Of a DNA stretch of 64,000 nt, positions 46,010 through 52,403 are shown one piece after another. The position numbers were made by a program, and so were the translations under genes. The stretch lies in NCBI RefSeq assembly GCF_014645015.1, contig NZ_BMLC01000005.1:164511-228510 (forward strand), in the 5' to 3' direction. This stretch comes from Salinibacterium xinjiangense (GTDB taxonomy: Bacteria > Actinomycetota > Actinomycetes > Actinomycetales > Microbacteriaceae). The notes beneath the pieces are model-generated. The model worked only from the letters and a program-made list of their open reading frames with translations. It made no database searches and had not been told where the DNA came from. The first letter of the stretch is position 1, and each line of letters starts with the position of its first letter.

Positions 46010-46414
46010 ATGGGTAGGCTTCCAAAACCGGGTGGTGCGGTCATCGAACCGCGCTCGTTTACCAACATTCCGAAGAAATTCGGGCAGACCAGCTCGCGCC
46101 TTACAGTGGGCACTATTGACTCGCCGCAGCAGGGAGCGGCTGAGTTCCAGCATGCCTTGATGAATAGGATTCGAGAGTGGCTGGTGGATCGGGGCATGAA
46201 CCTGCGGGGCTATTGCAACGTTACTGAACTGCCGTCCGGCCTCACCGCTGATCGCTTTTACAGACTGAGTGTCGGCGAGGCAATGATGGGCCTCACGGAT
46301 CTCATGTATTGGGCGAGCGTGATCCCGGACTTTGCGGAAATGGCAGGGCGCGTCATGGAGGCGGTCGCAGCGAAGCCGGAGGACGAGGACCAGGTCGCCA
46401 GCACGACGGGCTGA
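46010..46414 (+). CDS. Small HTH-like protein (XRE-type, putative)
   Basis: 134 aa. The central part (about 48-110: MNRIREWLVDRGMNLRGY, then FYRLSVGEAMMGLTDLMYWA) has the length and hydrophobic pattern of a lambda-repressor-like HTH, with a basic N-terminus and acidic C-terminal tail. Divergent from the recombinase-like gene, with inverted repeats between them, so a repressor of the element is inferred. ATG at 46010 lacks a clear Shine-Dalgarno sequence; it may be a leaderless transcript. No named family recognised. Confidence 0.65.
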   Translation: MGRLPKPGGAVIEPRSFTNIPKKFGQTSSRLTVGTIDSPQQGAAEFQHALMNRIREWLVDRGMNLRGYCNVTELPSGLTADRFYRLSVGEAMMGLTDLMYWASVIPDFAEMAGRVMEAVAAKPEDEDQVASTTG

Positions 46415-46541
46415 TCTAATCCCATGTGCGGCGCTCTGGCTCCACACGCCGCGACGATGATCCCGCATTTACTTGAGAGTAGACATTGTCGCTCGGTCGC
46501 TCTTCCCGTTCTGGAAGACAGTTACCACAGAAGCGGCGTGC

Positions 46542-47006
46542 CTAAACGATCTTGATCAGCAGTTTCCTCAATGCCGACACGCGTCCGGCGGGGAGCTGGC
46601 TGCGTTTGTAGATGTGCCTTTGTTTATGGACCCAGGCGCCAAGGGCCCGCTCGCTTTGATCCTGTGATCGGTAGCTCGGCACCCTCCCGTGTGCAGCTTG
46701 AAACCTGGCCAGTAGTTCATACTGCTCGTTCCACAGCTCGGCGTGGGGATCAAACGAGAAGCCGTCGATCTGCTCGAGAAGTGCATGTTGCCAACTCGGC
46801 AGGTTTCCGCCGGCGAAGCGGCGGCGCTGATAACGAGTCCAGCCGCCGAGAAGGGACTCGGCTCGGTTCTCTGTGCCGCCGCCAGGCTGCTCGCGAGGCA
46901 TCCCATCGTGTTTTGCAACGAAGCGAACGAGTTCGCCATAGCGTCCCACCCAGTTCTTTACAGGTCGCTCGTCGCGTGCCCCGCTTGAGCTTTCGGTCTT
47001 TGCCAT
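46542..47006 (-). CDS. Stand-alone helicase-associated (HA) domain protein
   Basis: 154 aa with two tandem HA-type repeats, about 18-85 (WVGRYGELVRFVAKHDGMP ... LGGWTRYQRRRF) and about 90-150 (WNEQYELLARFQAAHGRVP ... LGAWVHKQRHIYKR). These ~65-residue repeats normally sit at the C-terminus of phage or plasmid helicases and probably bind nucleic acid. No helicase domain is present, so this is either an independent accessory protein or a remnant. ATG has GGAAGGGCGG upstream. Typical of actinobacterial islands and plasmids. Confidence 0.7.
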   Translation of the reverse strand: MAKTESSSGARDERPVKNWVGRYGELVRFVAKHDGMPREQPGGGTENRAESLLGGWTRYQRRRFAGGNLPSWQHALLEQIDGFSFDPHAELWNEQYELLARFQAAHGRVPSYRSQDQSERALGAWVHKQRHIYKRSQLPAGRVSALRKLLIKIV

Positions 47007-47425
47007 GATGCCGCCCTTCCGGACGACGCGTTTGCGCGTCCGAAAATGTCATGCGCGGCATTCGCTGACTGGCGGTCTATCTATCGGTTGCGATTATTGA
47101 TCCAATGGGTCGGATAGGTGCATCGCGTGAACGGACGGGACATAGCGTCCTCGATCGCAAGCATCTTGACGGCAATCGCTGTCGCGTTCGCCGTCGCACA
47201 GTTCGTCGTCTCTCACCAGCGGTCGCACTGAGAAGTCGAGATTATGTACGTCTAGCGCTTTTGGGCGATCATCGATCGAAATCGAGCTGTCAGGTTCAGC
47301 GTTACCCACGGGTTGCGATCGGCTCAAGCCCTCTTCCGATCTCTGGCGCCTAGAAGCGCAATTACTGCCCAGGCGGGCATTGGTGGGCCGGCGAACGCGA
47401 GCATGTCATTGGGTGGCTCGACGAG
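47007..47425. other. Island intergenic stretch
   Basis: About 420 bp between the HA-domain gene and the broken metallophosphoesterase. It holds a hairpin with CGGACG / CGTCCG arms (47020-47042) in the leader of the HA gene and one possible small membrane peptide (47118-47231). Otherwise nothing recognisable. Confidence 0.4.
47118..47231 (+). CDS. Possible 37-aa single-helix membrane peptide
   Basis: From GTG at 47118 (or GTG 47127) to TGA at 47231. The peptide is hydrophilic for about 10 residues, then SIASILTAIAVAFAVAQFVV, a clear membrane helix, then a short basic end. Tiny one-helix proteins of this type occur on actinobacterial phages and mobile elements. No ribosome site is obvious, so expression is uncertain. 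Confidence 0.3.
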   Translation: MHRVNGRDIASSIASILTAIAVAFAVAQFVVSHQRSH

Positions 47426-48247
47426 CTAGGTGTTCTTCCCACGGGGGTTGTGCGCCGCTGCAAGCACACGGTGAAGGATGACGTCCGCGCGCCGACTAAC
47501 GAGGAGCGCGTCCTCGTCATCGCTCAGGTCGTTTGCTGCAAGAAGCACCACCCGACACCGAAAGGTTTGGCCAGATTGGTCGTATTCGATGGTTTGGTCC
47601 ATGAAGCGGTTGTAGTGGCCTCCAACGTACAGAGCCGGTTGTACCTGCAGGAATCCGCGGTGAAACATTCGGCGGCCGGCTTCGGCGAACGCCCGCATTC
47701 TGTGGTCCCCCAGTGTCGCGGTGCTGCGAAGGTGACTGTCCAAACTTGGTAGGTGCAGAGGGGCGTCGTGACCGACGAGAAGATCGGCATGTTCACTGCC
47801 GAGGGTTCGAAGCTCGGCTTCAGTAATTGATTCCTCGGGCCACCAACGGTGTCCTTCAACGCGCCAGTTGCGGTCGATGGGGTTGGCTTCGTCTAGGACG
47901 GCCATCGTCTTGCCCGACGCGAGTGTGGTTCTGTATCCGCGGGGAAGGTGAATGATGTTGTCCCGGATGGGGCGCTGTCCATCGTCGGTCAGGGCAAACT
48001 TCGCGTATAGGGTGCGGAAGTCCTCATGATTGCCGTCGACCCAGTACAGAGTCTGGCCCCGATCTTGCAGGCAGCGACTGAGTTTGTTGAGATTTCTGTC
48101 CCGATTTCGCTAGGGCCATACGAAACCGAAGTCGCCCAGCGCAACTAGCACGGCTACACCGCCCGCGATCATCGCTTCGGAGGCTGCGAGTAAGTGGCCC
48201 GTATCACCGTGCCGGTCGCCGATCAGTCCGATCTAGCAAGCTTTCAT
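47426..48247 (-). pseudogene. Metallophosphoesterase interrupted by two in-frame TAG codons
   Basis: A continuous frame of 274 codons on the minus strand, from ATG at 48247 to the stop at 47426, encodes a calcineurin-like phosphoesterase: GLIGDRHGDTGH (first metal box), LVALGDFGFVWP, DGNHEDFRTLY, GHDAPLH and GGHYNRF. It is broken by TAG at codon 5 (48233-48235) and codon 46 (48110-48112); no frameshift is needed. The last metal box has Asn where relatives have His (GGHYHRF). A truncated product could start at an internal ATG (47905), but would lack the catalytic N-terminus. Confidence 0.75.
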
Positions 48248-48520
48248 CAGTGGAATCACCGCGCCTCCCCATCAACCTGTGACCATACAGGCGGCAGGCG
48301 CCCGCTCATTTCCCGGTATGGACGACATCTTGGGAGCCTGGTCGACAAGCCGAGGGCTGACGCACCAGTATGAGTTGAGCAACGGAAGACCGGCCGAAAA
48401 TGAACTCAGGTGAGGAATGTGGACCGTCTGTCATCTAGGTCAAGGCTGTGGGAAAGCGGCGGCTCGTGATTCGGACGAAACGCTGGGTGGCGAGGTGTTC
48501 CGGTTGAACCCGACGGTTCC

Positions 48521-49753
48521 ATGACAGCCTCTGACCTGCGCCCCGACAACGTGTACGTCTGGACGTGGCTTCGCGGAGAGACCGGGCCTGTCGTCGTAGG
48601 CGAGGTTCAACAGCGCGGCGGCCGGTTCGTTTTCTCCTACGCGGATTCATACCTGCGTTGCAGCGACGCCATCAGCCTGTATGAGCCAGAAGTTTCTCTC
48701 CAGCACAGCGGGATTGAGCGTCTCGAGGGCCTCGCCCTGCCAGGGGCCCTGCGTGATGGCTCTCCCGACTTCTGGGGTCGTCACGTGATCGAGACGACGC
48801 GTGGTGTCGATTACAGTGCGATCTCGGAACTGGGCTACCTGCTGGCGTCGGGCTCGAACCGGTTTGGTGCGCTCGACTTCCAGGCGTCCAAGACGGAGTA
48901 CATCCCCCGTCGCACCGCGGCGCCGTTGGACGAGCTGACGCATGCGGCGTCGCTTTTGCAGCAAAAGCGACCCCTGAGCGACTCGCTGGGAACGGCGCTG
49001 GTGCACGGCACAACGATTGGCGGCGCCCGTCCGAAGGTTCTGTTTGACAGAGGCGACGAGCACTGGATCGCAAAGCTCCCCTCCCCCTCGGACGCCTCGT
49101 TCTCCGTTGTCGGTGCGGAGACTGTCGCGATGCGTCTGGCTCGCGCGGCCGGCCTTGACGTCGCCGACACCGAGATCGCCGTCTCGAATGGGCAGGAAGT
49201 TCTGCTGGTGCGCCGTTTCGATCGCGGACCCGGAGGTGTAAGGCACCACACTGTCTCCGGCCTTACGATCGCTGGCGAGGATGAGATGTACGCCCGCTAC
49301 GTCACCTACCCGATGCTGCTGGATATGCTGCGCCAGCGCGGTGCAGATCCAGCAGCGGTCGGCCAGGAACTGTTCCGCCGGATCGCTTACTCGATTGCGA
49401 TCTCTAATTCCGATGACCACGCTCGCAACCACACGGCGTTCTGGGATGGCCGCCATCTCACTCTCACGCCTGCGTACGACCTCACGCCCGGGCCTCGCTC
49501 CGGCGAAACCGCAACGCAAGCGATGGCTTACAACCGCGAGGGTACCAAGATCAGCAACTTTGCTGTACTTCTCACCAGTGCCCACATCTACGACTTAACC
49601 CAGCGGCAAGGCCGGCACATCATCGAGAAAGTGATCGCAGCGATCAGTGACGGGTGGGAGGACGCCGCAGACGCCGCACGACTTTCAGTCGATGATTGCA
49701 GTCTGCTTTGGGGCCATCAGTTCCTGAATCCTGCGGCGCTCTACGACTTTTGA
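48521..49753 (+). CDS. HipA-like serine/threonine kinase
   Basis: 410 aa. HipA-type domain order: N-terminal beta-rich lobe, then a P-loop-like VHGTTIGGARPKVL, the ATP-binding Lys in WIAKLP, the catalytic ISNSDDHARNHTAFW (Asp and Asn of the kinase site) and the metal-binding LTPAYDLTPG. HipA toxins phosphorylate glutamyl-tRNA synthetase; distant groups act on other targets. A HipB antitoxin would normally be encoded upstream, but the 270 bp upstream (48248-48520) contains no HTH gene. An 85-aa gene follows with a 4-bp overlap. Full length and apparently intact. Confidence 0.88.
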   Translation: MTASDLRPDNVYVWTWLRGETGPVVVGEVQQRGGRFVFSYADSYLRCSDAISLYEPEVSLQHSGIERLEGLALPGALRDGSPDFWGRHVIETTRGVDYSAISELGYLLASGSNRFGALDFQASKTEYIPRRTAAPLDELTHAASLLQQKRPLSDSLGTALVHGTTIGGARPKVLFDRGDEHWIAKLPSPSDASFSVVGAETVAMRLARAAGLDVADTEIAVSNGQEVLLVRRFDRGPGGVRHHTVSGLTIAGEDEMYARYVTYPMLLDMLRQRGADPAAVGQELFRRIAYSIAISNSDDHARNHTAFWDGRHLTLTPAYDLTPGPRSGETATQAMAYNREGTKISNFAVLLTSAHIYDLTQRQGRHIIEKVIAAISDGWEDAADAARLSVDDCSLLWGHQFLNPAALYDF

Positions 49754-50007
49754 ACAACGATCAGCGGTACGGCAAGCGGCCAAGTTTCACCCTCGATCTG
49801 ATCGTGCACGAAATGGAGCGGCTGTACTTCTCCCAGCAATTTTTGGAGGCGGATGGACGCTCCGGCCCGATGCTTTTCCCATTAGGCGAGACGGGGGTGC
49901 GACTCTGTGCGCTGCATTTCCTTGACGGGCAATCGCGCGAGATGAAGATCCAAGCCGCGATTTGGGCCAATGGTACTTGGCCCTCTAACAGCGCCATTCT
50001 CGCTTGA
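49750..50007 (+). CDS. Small protein coupled to the HipA-like kinase
   Basis: 85 aa starting at a TTG that overlaps the HipA stop (TTGA). Contains SFTLDLIVHEMERLYFSQQ, then PLGETGVRLCALHFLDGQS, and ends AAIWANGTWPSNSAILA. No family recognised and no HTH. The overlap suggests co-translation; it could be a non-canonical partner or regulator of the kinase. Less likely, it is fortuitous. Confidence 0.45.
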   Translation: MNNDQRYGKRPSFTLDLIVHEMERLYFSQQFLEADGRSGPMLFPLGETGVRLCALHFLDGQSREMKIQAAIWANGTWPSNSAILA

Positions 50008-50061
50008 GTCGTGGGTGGGCATGCCGGGAAATCGCGGCGAGCGGGTCCGTGTCCCCGCGGA

Positions 50062-50370
50062 TCAACGGTCATCTAGTCCCATTCCCGTCGAGACTTGTTC
50101 TACCTGGTAGAGGTAGAGAGGGGCTCTACTCCACCCGACTAGTCCGGTAGCCTCGGCGGCGGTCTCACCCTGACCCCGGGCTTCCCCCACAAGCCGAAGC
50201 TTCTCGGCGGTCACCTTCGGATCCGACACCGGGCGGCCGAAGACAGTGCCGGACTTTCGGGATGCGGCAATACCACCGTAGACCCGTTCCACGATCAACT
50301 CTCGCTCGTTCCCAGCCAGGGTTCCGAGCATGTTCAACATCAGTCGCCCGGTGGTTGCCGCCGGTGTCAT
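50062..50370 (-). pseudogene. Serine recombinase (resolvase/invertase), C-terminal remnant
   Basis: About 100 residues matching the end of a Tn3/invertase-type serine recombinase: TTGRLMLNMLGTLAGNEREL followed by IVERVYGGIAASRKSGTVFG (the E-helix) and a C-terminal HTH with LVGWSRAPLYLYQ. The catalytic Ser domain is missing; upstream sequence shows no YxRVS motif in any frame. A 5'-truncated remnant of an earlier mobile element. Confidence 0.65.
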
Positions 50371-50471
50371 CTTCGGTACTCGTCTGCACAAATTTCCGCA
50401 CTTGTCTGCGCAGCTCTTCTCTGCCGACCTCGACGATCACTGGCGACCCGGACGGGGAACGTCATGCGGGA

Positions 50472-50648
50472 ATGGGATGGGTCACGCGAGCGGATGTTCG
50501 CGCGATGACGGACCCAAACGCCGCTGCGCAGCGAATTATCGTCTCCACTGGCGGCTCGATGCCGATGAAAGGGGTCGGCATGATCCTGAGAGGCGCCATT
50601 CTTGTGACAGCGCAGAGCATGATCGCGAAAGGTCACGTCGCCAAATAG
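50472..50648 (+). pseudogene. Possible NAD-dependent epimerase/dehydratase C-terminal remnant
   Basis: Reads GWVTRADVRAMTDPNAAAQR then IIVSTGGSMPMKGVGMILRG, resembling the RAM-P-AAG-RFI region near the C-terminus of extended SDR epimerases. The Rossmann part is absent. Flanked by the resolvase remnant and the TetR gene. Weak call; could be chance. Confidence 0.3.
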
Positions 50649-50679
50649 CTCGGATGGTCACCGTCGAGCCAGAAGGCGA

Positions 50680-51228
50680 CTAGCTGGATGGAGTGGCTGC
50701 GATCGCCTCGACAATCCTCGCCACGCCGAATTCCCACGCGCGCTCGACGTCGCCGCCGAGCTTGAAGCTGCCGTTCAACTCCATGCTGACGAAGCCGGCG
50801 GCCCAAGCGGTCAGCGTGCGGGCTGCCTCGAGCGCATGATCCGCGCCGGCCAGCGTTCCAGCGAGGCGGAGAATGGCCTCACTCGCGGCGGCCCCGAACT
50901 CAGGCCGGGCAACCGGAATCCCCGCTCCCGGCGTCATGACCAGCTGAAATGCGGCGGGCCGCTCATGACCGAACGCACGGAACCTGTTCGCGAGCTGCAA
51001 GGGGCTCGGTGCGGAATTCAAGCGGCCGGCGAGCTCGGTCAGACTCGCTTCCGCCACCAGCTGGATCAGCTCGTTCCGACTCTGCAGCCGCTTGTAGAGA
51101 GAAGGCGCTTGAACCCCGACGCGATTGGCGACGGCCTGCATGGTCAGACCGGCCAGCCCCTCTTTTTCAAGGAGGTCGCACGCGGCCAGCACGATCGCGT
51201 CGAGAGAGGTCCTATCCGGAGTTGGCAT
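50680..51228 (-). CDS. TetR family transcriptional regulator
   Basis: 182 aa from the ATG at 51228. N-terminal TetR HTH: LDAIVLAACDLLEKEGLAG, LTMQAVANRVGVQAPSLYKR. The C-terminal ligand domain (about 80-175) resembles the WHG/TetR_C_33-like group. Divergent from the metallo-beta-lactamase-fold gene, with a near-perfect palindrome in between that overlaps both promoters, so autoregulation plus control of the neighbour is very likely. The longer frame to 51261 would run through the palindrome and is rejected. Confidence 0.9.
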   Translation of the reverse strand: MPTPDRTSLDAIVLAACDLLEKEGLAGLTMQAVANRVGVQAPSLYKRLQSRNELIQLVAEASLTELAGRLNSAPSPLQLANRFRAFGHERPAAFQLVMTPGAGIPVARPEFGAAASEAILRLAGTLAGADHALEAARTLTAWAAGFVSMELNGSFKLGGDVERAWEFGVARIVEAIAATPSS

Positions 51229-51237
51229 AACCCCAGT

Positions 51238-51280
51238 ATAGCTATTGCCAATAGCTATCATGGCTACGTATGATAGCCAT
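51238..51280. promoter_or_regulatory. TetR operator: two palindromes between divergent genes
   Basis: Perfect 9-bp arms ATAGCTATT (51238-51246) and AATAGCTAT (51250-51258) with a 3-base spacer, directly followed by a second inverted repeat ATGGCTA (51260-51266) / TAGCCAT (51274-51280) with a 7-base spacer. They occupy the whole gap between the tetR and metallo-beta-lactamase starts. Confidence 0.75.
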
Positions 51281-51281
51281 C

Positions 51282-52004
51282 ATGGAACTCAACGCCTCTC
51301 TCCACCGCATTGGCAGCGACATCGTCGCCGCCTACCTCGTCGTCACTCCCGAGGGAGTGACCGTCATCGACGCAGGGCTTTCCGGGCATTGGCGCGAACT
51401 GCTCGCCGAACTCACGTCGATGGGGCGCACGCTCGACGACGTCAAAGGTGTGATCCTGACCCACGGCGATTCCGACCACGTGGGATTCGCCGAACGGCTG
51501 CGGCGCGATCACAAAGTGCCCGTCTACGTGCACGCACGCGATGCCGGGCGGGCGAAGGGCGGCCCGAAGCCTGCGAACGCAAAGCAGCCGATGAGACTGG
51601 GTCCTCTGCTGGGCTTCATGGCCTACGCGCTCCGAAAGGGCGGGATGCGCACAGCCTGGCTGACCGAGGTCGTCGAAGTTCACGACGGCGAGACGCTCGA
51701 TCTTCCCGGCGCACCCCAGATCATCGGACTACCTGGCCATTCCGAGGGCAGCATCGCCATCTACGTCCCCGCTGCCGACGCCGTGTTCGTAGGCGACGGC
51801 CTCACGACTCGCCACGTGCTCACCGGCAAGAAGGGACCTCAGCCCGCACCGTTCACCGACGAACCGGATCAGGCGATCAGGTCCCTACGAGCCATCGTTG
51901 CCACAGGCGCAAGGTGGGTGCTGCCGGGCCATGGCGCTCCGTGGAGCTCTGGCGTCGAGGCAGCGGTCGCCGCCGTCGAGACCACGGCACGCGCAGCAAA
52001 GTAG
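51282..52004 (+). CDS. Metallo-beta-lactamase-fold hydrolase
   Basis: About 240 aa from the ATG at 51282 (an ATG at 51270 lies inside the second palindrome). MBL-fold motifs: ILTHGDSDHVGFAERL (the HxHxDH motif has Asp in place of the second His), GLPGHSEGSIAIYVP, DAVFVGDGL, VLPGHGAPW. It may bind one or two metals, with altered chemistry. The substrate is unknown; pairing with TetR suggests an inducible detoxification or quorum-quenching-like role, which is inference only. Confidence 0.88.
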   Translation: MELNASLHRIGSDIVAAYLVVTPEGVTVIDAGLSGHWRELLAELTSMGRTLDDVKGVILTHGDSDHVGFAERLRRDHKVPVYVHARDAGRAKGGPKPANAKQPMRLGPLLGFMAYALRKGGMRTAWLTEVVEVHDGETLDLPGAPQIIGLPGHSEGSIAIYVPAADAVFVGDGLTTRHVLTGKKGPQPAPFTDEPDQAIRSLRAIVATGARWVLPGHGAPWSSGVEAAVAAVETTARAAK

Positions 52005-52403
52005 CGGTGCCGGTTGCCTGGCCGCAGATGATGGTCGCGAGTCGACCGGGATTGTGAGGTGTCACGAGCCTTGACCAAAGTTTCACCTGATTTGGCGACC
52101 GGACCACCCGACCCGGCAAGCCGCCGGCGTCGTTCGCCAGGTCGGCAATCCAGCGTTCGTAAGCGGGACGGTCTGCGGGCAATCCCCGGAAGCTGGCGGT
52201 TCTGACCGTGGCGGGTTACGACGGTGCCCGTTGGACTGTCCCGACATTAAGCCCGATGACGGGGCGTCATACGCTTGAGGTCGAGCACCTCATGATGATG
52301 TTTCGCAACCCATGCGTTTCGGCACCCATCGGTTCCGAGACACTCGATGTCATCGAGTGGCCCGCAGGGTTGGCTTCAAACTTCGTGCGTCCCGGGAATG
52401 CTT
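52005..52403. other. Intergenic stretch without a supported gene
   Basis: 399 bp between the MBL gene and the OLD nuclease gene. Short open frames on both strands show no conserved text. The 3' side may contain the end of the OLD transcript. Nothing recognisable. Confidence 0.45.

Larger units (their letters stand above)
42859..46470. mobile_element. Candidate compact mobile element: transposase-like + recombinase-like + HTH protein
   Basis: A 3.6-kb unit next to tRNA-Leu(GAG) with three genes packed between two weakly inverted ends. The left end AAATGTGCGGGATGACTACCGCGG (two segments: AAATGTGCGGGAT at 42859-42871, CGCGG at 42878-42882) resembles the reverse complement of 46449-46470 (AAATGCGGGAT and CGCGG), with one 2-base gap and five mismatches. 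The ends lie just outside the stop codons of the first and last genes. No target-site duplication is visible. The boundaries are inferred, not proven. Confidence 0.45.

Noticed and set aside
47331..47342. 12-base match to the end of a common sequencing adapter (CTCTTCCGATCT)
   Set aside because: Only 12 bases match and flanking bases do not; a chance occurrence in 64 kb is possible. Worth a read check but not evidence of misassembly.
47426..48247. Genetic code change with TAG read as an amino acid
   Set aside because: Many clear genes in the window, including ctaC, ctaD and qcrA-region neighbours, use TAG as their normal stop.
50680..51261. TetR start at 51261
   Set aside because: It would place the N-terminus across the palindromic operator; the family N-terminus begins at the ATG at 51228.
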